From assembly GCF_900186975.1 (NCBI RefSeq), contig NZ_LT906441.1:1116001-1180000 (forward strand): a stretch of DNA of 64,000 nt, in the 5' to 3' direction. Positions 24,704-33,686 of the stretch are shown piece by piece. The stretch's first letter is position 1, and every line of letters starts with the position of its first letter. Source of the stretch: Cutibacterium granulosum (GTDB lineage: Bacteria > Actinomycetota > Actinomycetes > Propionibacteriales > Propionibacteriaceae). The notes below the pieces were generated by a model that saw nothing but the letters and a program-made list of their open reading frames with translations, did no database searches and was not told where the DNA came from. Made by a program: the position numbers and the translations under genes.

Positions 24704-27661
24704 ATGGCGGATCGAATCTCCACGCTTGAGGCTGAACTCGTCCGACACGGAGCCAATGACGCTCGTCGGGCACGCAGGTTCCACGGGCTCATGGCTGCTG
24801 CGCTCGGGCTCGACGAGGAGCAGTGGCAGCCCTGGGAGGATGAGCTCGGTCACGCCTGTGACGTCGAACAGGCGCTCTCCAGCCTGGCCGATCTGGCCGA
24901 TGCCGCTCCGGGAACTGTTCGTGGCATGGTGGCCGATCCGCATCAGGCCCGCCGTCTGGTACGTGTCCTGGGGGGATCGGCGGAGCTTGGCAAGTACCTC
25001 ACGGCTCATCCCGATGTCCTTGACGTCCTGGCGGCGGAGCCCGAGCAGTGGTCTGCCGAGCAGATTCGCACCGACCTGCTGAGCTGTGTGTCGGCCATCG
25101 AGCAGGACGGTTTTCTCGTCTCGCAGGCCGATCCTGTTCGCGGTGCCGATGAGTTGCGGCTGGCCAATCGACGTCATCTGTTGCGCATCGCAGCTCGCGA
25201 CCTGAGCCACGACGACCCCACCGAGGTGTTGGAGTCGGTCAGCGTCGAACTCGCCGACCTCGCCGACGGTGTCATCGAATCGGCCCTGGCCCTGGCACGA
25301 GCCATGACGCCCGGTCATCAGGCTGCACGGTTGGCCGTCATTGCGATGGGCAAGTGTGGGGCACGGGAGCTCAACTACATCTCCGACGTCGACGTCATCC
25401 ACGTCGTCGCCCCTGCCGACGAGGACGTCGACAATGCCCGGACCATTGCCGTCGGGCAACGGCTCGCTGCGACGGTGGCACGCATCTGCTCGGCGCACAG
25501 CGGAGCCGGATCCATCTGGCAGGTGGATGCCGCCCTGCGCCCCGAGGGTGACGCCGGACCTCTGGTGCGCACCTTGGCGTCAATGGCGGAGTACTACCGC
25601 ACCTGGGCGAGGAACTGGGAGTTCCAGGCGCTGCTCAAGGCTCGTCCGATGGCCGGCGACATCGAACTGGGGGAGCAGTTCTGCGCGCTCGTGGCGCCCT
25701 TGGTGTGGCAGGTGGCCGAGCGGGACGGGTTCGTCGGGGAGTCTCGTGCCATGCGGACCAGGGTCGTCGACCACATCGCCCGCAAGAACCGTGATCATGA
25801 GATCAAGTTGGGGGCCGGTGGACTGCGGGATGTCGAGTTCACCGTTCAGCTGCTTCAGCTGGTGCACGGCCGGCAGGACTCATCTTTGCGGGTACGGTCC
25901 ACCTTCGACGCCCTGCGCAGCCTGTCGGCAGGAGGCTACATCGGTCGAGCCGATGCCCAGCGACTGCTGTCGGCATACCGATTCGAACGTCTCCTGGAAC
26001 ACCGCGTCCAGCTGTTCCATCTACGACGCACCCACCTGCTTCCCACCGACGAGGCCGCCCTGCGGCGTCTTGCCCGCGGGGTCGGGCTGCGCACCGGTGA
26101 CGATGTGCGCCAGGCTTGGCACTCCACCGCCCAGGCCGTGCTGTCCACCCACAACCGGGTGTTCTACTCCCCGCTGGTCGAGGCCGTCTCGCGCATCCCC
26201 TCCGAGGAACTGCGCATGACCACCGATGCGGCGAAGACGCGGCTCAAGGCGTTGGGCTTCGCCGACGAGTCCGCGGCACTGCGACACATCGCTGCGCTCA
26301 CCCAGGGCACGACACGTGCGGTGAAGATCCAGGCCCAGCTCATGCCGGCGATGCTCGGCTGGCTCGCCTCGGGGCCGAACCCGGATGCAGGACTGCTCGC
26401 CTTCCGCAAGGTGTCGGAGGAGCTGGGGTCCTCACCGTGGTACCTCAGGGCACTGCGTGACGAGGGGGACACCGCGCAACGGCTGGCAGCCATCCTCTCG
26501 GGGTCCCGGCTCGGCGTCGACCTGCTGGTGCGCTCCCCGGAGACCGTCCAGGTGCTGGTTGACGTCGACCTGCGTCCACGGGGTCGTGACGAACTGTGTG
26601 CCGAGATGACACGGGTGGGCAGGCGGCATCGTGAGGTGGCCGACTCGATCCGGGCGATCCGTGGGGTGCGTCGGCGCGAGTTCTTCCGGCTCGTCGTCGA
26701 CGTCGTCCTGGGGGTGGCGCCGGTGGAGACCGTTGCCCGGGGGCTCTCGGATCTCACCGATGCCACCATCGAGGCCAGCCTGCAGGCGGTGCGTGCCAGC
26801 CTCGACGATGCTCCGCGAATCGGCGTCATCGCCCTGGGACGCTGGGGCGGACGTGAGATGGCCCTGTCCTCCGATGCCGACCTCATGTTCGTCGTCGACG
26901 ACACCGGAACCCGAGCCACCCAGAAGGCGATGGAGATCGTCACGACGCTGCGCAAGCTGCTGGGGGCTCCGGGGCCGGGGCCCGGGCTCGACCTTGATGC
27001 CGATCTGCGCCCGGAAGGACGATCCGGTCCGCTGGTGCGTTCACTGAGCAGCTGCCTCACGTACTACTCACGCTGGTCGAGCACCTGGGAGTCCCAGGCT
27101 CTGGTGCGGGCACGACACGGGGCCGGGGATCGTGAACTCACCGGGGCATTGCTGGCGTCGATGGATCGACTCCGTTGGCCTGCTGTGGGATTGAGCTCGT
27201 CGCAGTGCACCGAGATTCGCCGGCTCAAGGCCCGCATGGAGGACGAACGGGTTCGGCGCGGCTCGGATCGCCGGATGAACCTCAAGATGGGTCCCGGCGG
27301 GTTGGCCGATGTGGAGTGGACGGTGCAGCTCATGCAGATGCGATTCGGGGCCCGGCTGCCGCAGCTGCGCACGACGTCGACCCTGGAGGCCCTGTCTGCG
27401 GCTCGGGCAGCGGATCTCATGATGCCGGATCAGTACGAGGACCTGCGGGTGGCCTGGCTGGGGGCCAGCGCGCTGCGCAACGCAATCATGTGTGTGCGGG
27501 GGCGTGCCGCCGACACGCTTCCCACCGATTCCCGGGAACTCGATGCCATTGCTCGACTGCTGGGCATGGGGCGGGGAGCCTCCGAGATGGTCGTCGAGGA
27601 GCACCTGCGCCGCTCACGGCGAGCCAACAAGGTCGTCGACGAACTGTTCTGGAGTGTGTGA
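24704..27661 (+). CDS. glnE: Bifunctional glutamine synthetase adenylyltransferase/deadenylase
   Basis: Adds AMP to, and removes it from, the regulatory Tyr of GlnA1. The 985-residue protein has two nucleotidyltransferase halves. The N-terminal adenylyl-removase half contains NYISDVDVIHVVAP (about 223-236) and GAGGLRDVEFTVQLLQ (about 371-386). The C-terminal transferase half contains SSDADLMFVVDD (about 723-734) and GPGGLADVEWTVQLMQ. Both Asp-x-Asp metal sites are intact. The target GlnA1 is encoded 2.3 kb away on the other strand. No PII gene is in the window. Confidence 0.95.
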   Translation: MADRISTLEAELVRHGANDARRARRFHGLMAAALGLDEEQWQPWEDELGHACDVEQALSSLADLADAAPGTVRGMVADPHQARRLVRVLGGSAELGKYLTAHPDVLDVLAAEPEQWSAEQIRTDLLSCVSAIEQDGFLVSQADPVRGADELRLANRRHLLRIAARDLSHDDPTEVLESVSVELADLADGVIESALALARAMTPGHQAARLAVIAMGKCGARELNYISDVDVIHVVAPADEDVDNARTIAVGQRLAATVARICSAHSGAGSIWQVDAALRPEGDAGPLVRTLASMAEYYRTWARNWEFQALLKARPMAGDIELGEQFCALVAPLVWQVAERDGFVGESRAMRTRVVDHIARKNRDHEIKLGAGGLRDVEFTVQLLQLVHGRQDSSLRVRSTFDALRSLSAGGYIGRADAQRLLSAYRFERLLEHRVQLFHLRRTHLLPTDEAALRRLARGVGLRTGDDVRQAWHSTAQAVLSTHNRVFYSPLVEAVSRIPSEELRMTTDAAKTRLKALGFADESAALRHIAALTQGTTRAVKIQAQLMPAMLGWLASGPNPDAGLLAFRKVSEELGSSPWYLRALRDEGDTAQRLAAILSGSRLGVDLLVRSPETVQVLVDVDLRPRGRDELCAEMTRVGRRHREVADSIRAIRGVRRREFFRLVVDVVLGVAPVETVARGLSDLTDATIEASLQAVRASLDDAPRIGVIALGRWGGREMALSSDADLMFVVDDTGTRATQKAMEIVTTLRKLLGAPGPGPGLDLDADLRPEGRSGPLVRSLSSCLTYYSRWSSTWESQALVRARHGAGDRELTGALLASMDRLRWPAVGLSSSQCTEIRRLKARMEDERVRRGSDRRMNLKMGPGGLADVEWTVQLMQMRFGARLPQLRTTSTLEALSAARAADLMMPDQYEDLRVAWLGASALRNAIMCVRGRAADTLPTDSRELDAIARLLGMGRGASEMVVEEHLRRSRRANKVVDELFWSV

Positions 27662-27804
27662 CGCCCGGTTGTCCAGGGGCGTGGGCGCACGGTCCTTGGA
27701 AATGTGGACGTGCGGTCGTCAAGCCGTCAAGGGGGGCGTTGACGCTAGTTGTTCAGGGGGCGTTGACCCCGGGTAGGGTGGCTTCCCCCACGGAGGAGGA
27801 CCGG
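27662..27804. repeat. Short direct repeats between glnE and the exporter gene
   Basis: GGGGGCGTTGAC occurs twice, at 27732-27743 and 27756-27767, 24 bp apart start to start, in the gap between two convergent genes. CGTCAAG is also doubled just upstream. No gene is present. The repeats may be simple drift in a G-rich spacer. Confidence 0.4.
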
Positions 27805-29097
27805 TCAGTCCGGCTGGGAGCGGAACGCGTGTGGGCTGGGGATAGGCTTGGAGAACGCCCAGTGCGGATCGGTGAGCATACGGGCCACGGCGAGCCCCGA
27901 GGCAATGCACACGACGGTGAGGATGGCTTCGGCGCCGTAGCCGAGTGCCTGGAGGGTGTCACTGCTGAGCCAGTACATCATGCGGTACATTGCCGCTCCC
28001 GGCACCATGATGACGCACGCTGGCACCGTGAGCGTGATCCTGGGCACCTTCTGGCGCGGGGCCAGCGGCGCGGTGACGAGGCCGATGGTGAGCCCGCCCA
28101 GCCCGGCAGCCAGCTGGTTGGGCATCCCCATCTGCCCCAGGGCCAGACGGACGAGGTTGCCGATCGTGCCCAGCGCAGCTGCCATGAGCACCATGCGTGG
28201 GGTCGAGTTGAAGAGGATGGCGAAACCGGCGACGCCCAGGAAGGTGGCAACGGCAAATGCGATCCACTGCCAGGCCCCCGGCAGGGTGAACTCGGCGGGC
28301 AGTGGCGTCATCCCGGAGGCCAGGCTCATGATCCAGGCGGACAGGGTGGCAGAGATCACCAGTCCCATGGAGTACGCGGCTCGGCTGAGACCCGCGGTGA
28401 AGTCCAGGCGCGCCATGTCGAGGATTGACGTGATCATGGGGAAGCCGGGCACGAGGAACAGCAGGGATGCCACGTACCCCGGACCGTTGACACTCTTGAG
28501 CACCGGTTGCCCGGTGGCCTCGAGAATCGATGCGACCGTGAGGTACACCAACCCGGCCAGGGCAGCGGCCAGCGCAGCCACGCCGAACTGGTTGAGCCAG
28601 CGGCTCCCCAGACGACGCCGTACGTACTGCCCGGTGCTCGCTGCGAGGAGGACGACGAGGGCGTCGATGGGGGTGAACCGGTTGAGGATGGCGAATCCAG
28701 CGCAGGCAACGCCACCTGCCACGGTGTTCTGCCACGGTTTCCACGATGACTTGACGGTACGTGAGATGCGGTCGAGCTCGGCCTCGAGTCGCTCCGCCGT
28801 GCAGGGCTCGGGCAGATTGCGGGAGAGGTGCTCCAAGGCCGAGATGCGAGCTGCGTCCACCCGTACCCGGTACACCTCGCGCATGACGGTACGGAAGTTG
28901 TCGCCCCGGTGGGCGGTGGCGATGATCTCGGTGAGACTCACCGAGGCGTCATGCCGGTCCATGCCCAGTGCGACGGCGGCGCGGTGCATGGCTCGCTTGA
29001 CGCGGTACGACCCGGTCCCCGACTCCAGGAGCATGGATCCCAGTCGCACGATGGCCTCGGTGTCGTCAACGAATGCTCGTTCCTCAGTGGTCCTCAC
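27805..29097 (-). CDS. Threonine/serine exporter family protein (ThrE/DUF1212)
   Basis: The 430-residue protein has the ThrE layout. A cytoplasmic N-terminal domain of about 125 residues has LGSMLLESGTGSYRVKRAMHRAAVALG, the DUF1212 signature. About ten membrane helices follow in two sets, with VPGFPMITSILDMARLDFTAGLSRAAYS in the first and VPGAAMYRMMYWL in the second. The Corynebacterium ThrE homologue exports L-threonine and L-serine. The start is taken as GTG 29097. It is last in a likely glnA1-nif3-thrE unit, 66 bp after the Nif3 gene. Confidence 0.82.
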   Translation of the reverse strand: MRTTEERAFVDDTEAIVRLGSMLLESGTGSYRVKRAMHRAAVALGMDRHDASVSLTEIIATAHRGDNFRTVMREVYRVRVDAARISALEHLSRNLPEPCTAERLEAELDRISRTVKSSWKPWQNTVAGGVACAGFAILNRFTPIDALVVLLAASTGQYVRRRLGSRWLNQFGVAALAAALAGLVYLTVASILEATGQPVLKSVNGPGYVASLLFLVPGFPMITSILDMARLDFTAGLSRAAYSMGLVISATLSAWIMSLASGMTPLPAEFTLPGAWQWIAFAVATFLGVAGFAILFNSTPRMVLMAAALGTIGNLVRLALGQMGMPNQLAAGLGGLTIGLVTAPLAPRQKVPRITLTVPACVIMVPGAAMYRMMYWLSSDTLQALGYGAEAILTVVCIASGLAVARMLTDPHWAFSKPIPSPHAFRSQPD

Positions 29098-29163
29098 ATT
29101 GATGACATTCTTTCACGCCCGGCACGCTGAGGCCAGCGACATGTGACCTGGGGTCAGGTATCC

Positions 29164-30003
29164 TCAGCCCTGCTCTGGCGGCCGCACCCCGACGGTCCAC
29201 GGATCGGTGCGGATGGACAGCACCGTCGTCTCGTACCCCTCCTGCTCCAGGCGACGGGCCAGGTCGGCACACCACGGCGACTCACTGGCCCAGTGGGCGA
29301 CGTCCACCAGGGCTGGCCCACCGTGGCGCAGGTGCTCATCGGCGGGATGATGACGCAGATCTCCGGTGAGGTAGACGTCGGCGCCACTGCGGCGTGCTGC
29401 CGCCAGCAGGGAGTCTCCGGCGCCGGAACACATTGCGACCGTGCGCACCACCTGTTCCGGGTGGCCGGCGGCCCGCACACCCCACACGGTGCGTGGCAGT
29501 CGCTCGGCGACGTGCTCGGTGAACTGCGCCAGGGTCATTGGTTCGGGCAGGGTTCCCACCCGTCCGATGCCCTGCATGTGCACTGGCCCGGCCCACTCGT
29601 CGTCGACGGGGTGGTCGGCTGGGTGCAGCGGACCGTCCACCCGCACCTCGAGCAGCCGTGCCAGGACGTCGTTCACCCCGCCGACGGCGGCATCGGCATT
29701 GGTGTGGGCCGCCATGAGCGCCACACCGGCACGAATGAGTCGATGTACCAGCCGCCCCTTCGGGGTGTCGGCCGACACCGTCGTCACTCCCCGCATCAGC
29801 AGGGGATGATGGACGAGCAGCATCTGCGCTCCCGAGTCGATGGCAGCCGCGACGACCTCATCGGTGGCTTCCAGGGCGGTGGCCACCCGGTGGACCTCGT
29901 CGGCGGGATCGCCACAGACCAGTCCCGGTGCATCCCAACTCTCGGCGAGCTGGGGAGGAAACCAGTGGTCCATGAGGGTACGGACGTCGTCAACGGTGCG
30001 CAT
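29164..30003 (-). CDS. Nif3-like dinuclear metal centre protein
   Basis: The 279-residue protein is of the Nif3/YbgI/GTP cyclohydrolase I type 2 family, toroidal hexamers with a two-metal site of unproven role. Ligand motifs are VHHPLLMRG (about 63-71), AHTNADAA (about 99-106) and, near the C-terminus, DVAHWASE, all characteristic. Many family members have an inserted PII-like domain; this one is the short to medium form. It begins 12 bp after glnA1 and is probably co-transcribed with it. In mycobacteria the gene (Rv2230c) lies beside the zinc-ribbon gene, so it has moved here. Confidence 0.85.
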   Translation of the reverse strand: MRTVDDVRTLMDHWFPPQLAESWDAPGLVCGDPADEVHRVATALEATDEVVAAAIDSGAQMLLVHHPLLMRGVTTVSADTPKGRLVHRLIRAGVALMAAHTNADAAVGGVNDVLARLLEVRVDGPLHPADHPVDDEWAGPVHMQGIGRVGTLPEPMTLAQFTEHVAERLPRTVWGVRAAGHPEQVVRTVAMCSGAGDSLLAAARRSGADVYLTGDLRHHPADEHLRHGGPALVDVAHWASESPWCADLARRLEQEGYETTVLSIRTDPWTVGVRPPEQG

Positions 30004-30015
30004 GGTGATCGTGGA

Positions 30016-31437
30016 TCAGATGTCGTAGTAGAGGTCGAACTCGTAGGGGTGCGGACGCTGCTGCAACTCGGCAAGGTCCTCACGCTTGATGCGTACCCAC
30101 GTGTCGATGAGGTCGGAGGAGAAGACGTCACCGGCCTCGAGGTACTCGTGATCGGCCTCCAGGGCCTGCAGTGCGCCCTCCAGGGTGGTCGGCACCTGCT
30201 CCAGTTCCTCGTGCTCCTCGGCAGGCAGCTCGTAGATGTCCTTGTCGATCGGCTCGTGCGGCTCGATCTTGTTCTGGATGCCGTCGATACCGGCCATGAG
30301 GATCGCTGCGAAGGCCATGTACGGGTTGGCCGAGGGATCCGGGCAGCGGAACTCGACGCGCTTGGCCTTGGGGTTGGGTCCGGTGATCGGGATGCGCATG
30401 CACGCCGAACGGTTGCGCTGGGAGTAGACGAGATTCACCGGAGCCTCGAAACCGGGCACCAGACGGTGGTACGAGTTGGCCGACGGGTTGGTGAGGGCCA
30501 CCAGCGACGGGGCGTGCTTGAGGATGCCGCCGATGTAGTAGCGGGCGAGGTCGGAGAGCTGGGCGTAACCGTTCTCGTCGAAGAACAGAGGCTCGCCGTC
30601 CTTCCACAGCGAGGAGTGCACGTGCATGCCCGATCCGTTGTCCCCGAAGATCGGCTTGGGCATGAAGGTGGCCGTCTTGCCGTTGTTCCAGGCGACGTTC
30701 TTGACGATGTACTTGAACTGCATCACCTCGTCGGCTGCCTTGACCAGCGTGTTGAACCGCCAGTTGATCTCGGCCTGGCCGCCGGTGCCGACCTCGCTGT
30801 GGGCACGCTCCACCTTGAGACCGACACGCTCCATGAGGCTGACCATCTCGTCGCGCAGGTCCCCGAAGTGGTCGGTGGGGGCGACGGGGAAGTAGCCACC
30901 CTTGTACTTCACCTTGTAACCGCGGTTGCCGCCCTCCTCGACGCGGCCGGTGTTCCAGGCCCCGGCCTCGGAGTCGATGGAGTAGTAGGACTCATTGGCG
31001 CGGGTGTCGAACCGGATGTCGTCGAAGACGTAGAACTCGGCCTCGGAGGCGAAGAAGGCGGTGTCGGCGATGCCGGTGGAGGCAAGGTAGTTCTGGGCAC
31101 GCTCGGCGATGTTGCGCGGGTCGCGGTTGTAGGGCTCGCGGGTGATGGGATCGTGCACGTTGAAGTTGAGGATGAGCGTCTTGTGCTCGCGGAACGGGTC
31201 GATCCAGGCGGTGCTCGGGTCGGGCAGCAGGTCCATGTCCGACTCATGGATCTGCTTGAACCCGCGGATGGACGAGCCGTCGAAGGCCAGGCCCTTCTCG
31301 TAGGTGTCCTTGTCGAACTCGCGGGCAGGCACCGTGAAGTGCTGCATGACACCGATGAGGTCACAGAAGCGGCAGTCGATCATTTCGACTCCCTCGTTCT
31401 TCACATAGGCTAGGAGCTCGTCGGCATTCTGGAACAT
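30016..31437 (-). CDS. glnA1: Glutamine synthetase type I, adenylylation-regulated
   Basis: This is the main ammonia-assimilating enzyme. The 473-residue protein has the GS-I beta motifs: [18 protein letters not shown] (latch and active site, about 50-67), SEAEFYVFD, a [11 protein letters not shown] loop, NRSACMRIP and [14 protein letters not shown]. The adenylylation Tyr402 sits in [11 protein letters not shown], so it is a GlnE target. Length and a long beta-insert (about 145-175) fit the actinobacterial GlnA1 type. Transcribed away from the glycosyltransferase gene; the promoter must lie in 31438-31574. Confidence 0.95.
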   Translation of the reverse strand: MFQNADELLAYVKNEGVEMIDCRFCDLIGVMQHFTVPAREFDKDTYEKGLAFDGSSIRGFKQIHESDMDLLPDPSTAWIDPFREHKTLILNFNVHDPITREPYNRDPRNIAERAQNYLASTGIADTAFFASEAEFYVFDDIRFDTRANESYYSIDSEAGAWNTGRVEEGGNRGYKVKYKGGYFPVAPTDHFGDLRDEMVSLMERVGLKVERAHSEVGTGGQAEINWRFNTLVKAADEVMQFKYIVKNVAWNNGKTATFMPKPIFGDNGSGMHVHSSLWKDGEPLFFDENGYAQLSDLARYYIGGILKHAPSLVALTNPSANSYHRLVPGFEAPVNLVYSQRNRSACMRIPITGPNPKAKRVEFRCPDPSANPYMAFAAILMAGIDGIQNKIEPHEPIDKDIYELPAEEHEELEQVPTTLEGALQALEADHEYLEAGDVFSSDLIDTWVRIKREDLAELQQRPHPYEFDLYYDI

Positions 31438-31574
31438 CTGTCCTCCATCAACGTGTGGTGATGCTTCACACCGTAGCCGGTCACGGTTGCTCTGGCATCA
31501 CCGGCATGTTTCGGCTGTGTTACAGACGGTCCTCGCGTTGTGCTAGGAAGGTTCCCGATCCGAGGAGGCGAGTC

Positions 31575-32756
31575 ATGCGGGTACTGGTGCTCTCCCGCGG
31601 CGTTCCGTGTGCGTCGAGTCCCCTGCGGGGGGTCTTCGAGCTGGACCAGGCCAAGGCACTGGCCACTGCTGGCCACGACGTCCTGGTGGGCTACGTGGAT
31701 GGCCGCTCGGCTCGTCGAGTACGGCGGTTCGGGTGGTCACATCGCACCATCGACGGGATCGAGACGCTGGGGCTCGACCTGCCGCTCGGGGCAGTCAGTC
31801 CCGAGCTGGACCATCAGGCCTACCGACGTGCCACGGGCCTGCTCCATCGTCGTGTCGTCAAGCTCTGGGGAAGCCCAGACGTCATCCATGCCCACTTCAG
31901 CAGGCATGCCGCTGCAGTGGCCCGAGCTGGTGTCGACGACGTGCCCCTGGTGTACACCGAACACTTCTCCGGACTGTCCCTCGACGGTGCCGACAGGCGC
32001 ACCGAGGAGGACGTACGCCGTGCCGTCCGGCGAGCCGATGCCGTCCTTGCCGTGTCGCGCCCACTCAAGGACATCATGGACACCCGGTACGGAGCCACGT
32101 GCCGCGTGGTCCCCAATGTCATCGACGTCGACCTCTTCGCGCCGCCCCAGCAGGACGCGGATGAGGCGATTTCGCCCCTGTCAGACTCTGGGAAGGGATC
32201 AGGTTCACGAGCTGATGCCCATCTGGTGGCAGCTGGGCAACTCGTTGAACGCAAGGGGATGAAACCTCTCATCGAGGTGGTGGGGGAGCTTGCCGCCACA
32301 CGCCCGGGACTCACGCTGAGCGTCATCGGTGACGGGCCGCAGCGGCCGGAGCTGGAGCGTCTTGCAGCCCGGATCAATGCGGAGCACCCCGGCACGATCA
32401 TGATGGAGGGGCTGCTCTCCCGCTCCCAGATCGCCGAGCGCTTCGCCCGAGCCGACGGTTTCGCCCTGGCGTCGCAGTGGGAGACCTTCGGGGTCGTCTA
32501 CGTGGAGGCCATGGCTGCCGGACTGCCGATCCTTGCCACCCCGTGTGGTGGCCCGTCGGATTTTCTCACCCCCGACGTCGGCATGGTCACCCGGAGTGGT
32601 TCCAAGGACGACCTGCGCGCCGGGCTGGGCGAATTTCTCGATTCCCTGGGCAGCTGGGATCCAGCACACATTCGGCAACGTGCCGTGGATCGCTTCTCCC
32701 CGGCAGCGGTGGCAGCCGAACTCACCAAGGTCTACGAGGACGTCGTCCCGCGATGA
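31575..32756 (+). CDS. GT4-family glycosyltransferase
   Basis: The 393-residue GT-B enzyme begins MRVLVLSRGVPCASSPLRGVFELDQAKAL, an N-lobe acceptor motif. Its C-lobe has LVAAGQLVERKGMKPLIEVV (donor nucleotide site, about 215-234) and LASQWETFGVVYVEAMAAGLPILATPCGGP (EX7E-like motif, about 300-330). ATG 31575 is 5 nt after GAGGAGGCG; the frame further upstream is not conserved in type. The sugar and acceptor cannot be told from sequence. It stands alone, with no polysaccharide genes nearby. Confidence 0.82.
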   Translation: MRVLVLSRGVPCASSPLRGVFELDQAKALATAGHDVLVGYVDGRSARRVRRFGWSHRTIDGIETLGLDLPLGAVSPELDHQAYRRATGLLHRRVVKLWGSPDVIHAHFSRHAAAVARAGVDDVPLVYTEHFSGLSLDGADRRTEEDVRRAVRRADAVLAVSRPLKDIMDTRYGATCRVVPNVIDVDLFAPPQQDADEAISPLSDSGKGSGSRADAHLVAAGQLVERKGMKPLIEVVGELAATRPGLTLSVIGDGPQRPELERLAARINAEHPGTIMMEGLLSRSQIAERFARADGFALASQWETFGVVYVEAMAAGLPILATPCGGPSDFLTPDVGMVTRSGSKDDLRAGLGEFLDSLGSWDPAHIRQRAVDRFSPAAVAAELTKVYEDVVPR

Positions 32757-32902
32757 CGTCCGTGCCGTGGCTGTGGTGAACCGTCAGAGGGACGTGGCGA
32801 CATCCTGACAAGACCATGGGATGGCCCGTTGCGGGAAACTGGCGTGGGTGCCGTCCGGGCATGCCGATTGGACCAAGGCATGTGTTGTGAGACCATGGGG
32901 CG

Positions 32903-33547
32903 ATGAACTTCACCCACTGGGTTGATGCGATCAACGAGTACGTGGCCGCCAACGCGTCTCATCCGATCGTCACCGTCGTCATGTGGGCTCTCAGTGTCAT
33001 CGACGGCATCTTTCCCGTCGTTCCCAGCGAATCCGTCGTCGTGGCCCTGGCGGCGATAGGTCAGCCCCCGTGGTGGATCCTCATTCCGGTGGCAGCCTTC
33101 GGCGCATTCTGTGGTGACAATCTTGCCTACTGGATAGGTCGCTGGCTCGGCAGGACGAAACTGCTCACCGGCGGTGAGCGTCGCCGCAAGATGGTGACAT
33201 GGGCAACCCGGCAGCTGCGGGTCCGCGGACCCCTGGTGATCCTCGTGGCCAGATACATTCCCGGTGGACGGGTCATCGTCAATGCCATGGCAGGGGCGAC
33301 GCATTACTCCTACCGGGTGTTCGTCCCCATCGACGTCCTCGCCTCCATCCTGTGGGCCTCCTACGCGACTGCCATTGGAGCAGGGGTGTCAAGTGCCATC
33401 GGCGACAACCATCTGCTCGCGGCAACGATTGGGATCGTGGGGGCGATCATCATCGGTGCAGGGCTCGATCAGCTCATCAGGCGTCTGTTCCCGTCCTCGG
33501 ACAAGGATCCCGAGGACGAGGAAGCAGACTCGGCTGACGTGCAGTGA
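32903..33547 (+). CDS. DedA-family membrane protein (VTT domain)
   Basis: The 214-residue integral protein has the DedA/SNARE-associated signature: FPVVPSESVVVALAAIG (about 35-51), FCGDNLAYWIGRWLGR (about 69-84), then ARYIPGGRVIVNAMAGATHYSYRVF (about 114-138) with the conserved Arg and Gly. Two re-entrant and about four transmembrane helices are expected. Members act as lipid scramblases or flippases (for example, undecaprenyl-phosphate or phosphatidylethanolamine). The tail is strongly acidic. It follows the glycosyltransferase by 146 bp and may be separately transcribed. Confidence 0.85.
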   Translation: MNFTHWVDAINEYVAANASHPIVTVVMWALSVIDGIFPVVPSESVVVALAAIGQPPWWILIPVAAFGAFCGDNLAYWIGRWLGRTKLLTGGERRRKMVTWATRQLRVRGPLVILVARYIPGGRVIVNAMAGATHYSYRVFVPIDVLASILWASYATAIGAGVSSAIGDNHLLAATIGIVGAIIIGAGLDQLIRRLFPSSDKDPEDEEADSADVQ

Positions 33548-33651
33548 CGTCGTGCCGTACGAGTGGCCAGACGGCATTCAACACCAGAGGGCAGACGCCT
33601 ACCACCGCTTCAGCACTGAGACGTCAGACAGCAGCCGGGAAAGGGGGAATG

Positions 33652-33681
33652 ACGTTCGGCCCGATGGACAGCGCCGAACGT
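33652..33681. terminator. Hairpin between the DedA and PTS EIIC genes
   Basis: ACGTTCGGC (33652-33660) pairs with GCCGAACGT (33673-33681) around a 12-nt loop, 6 bp before the EIIC stop on the opposite strand and 105 bp after the DedA stop. It probably ends one or both transcripts. Confidence 0.5.
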
Positions 33682-33686
33682 GAGTG

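Noticed and set aside
29143-31413. A 756-codon open frame on the plus strand opposite glnA1 and the Nif3 gene
   Set aside because: It is exactly antisense to two clear genes, has strongly biased Val/Gly/His composition typical of GC-rich antisense frames, and matches no family.
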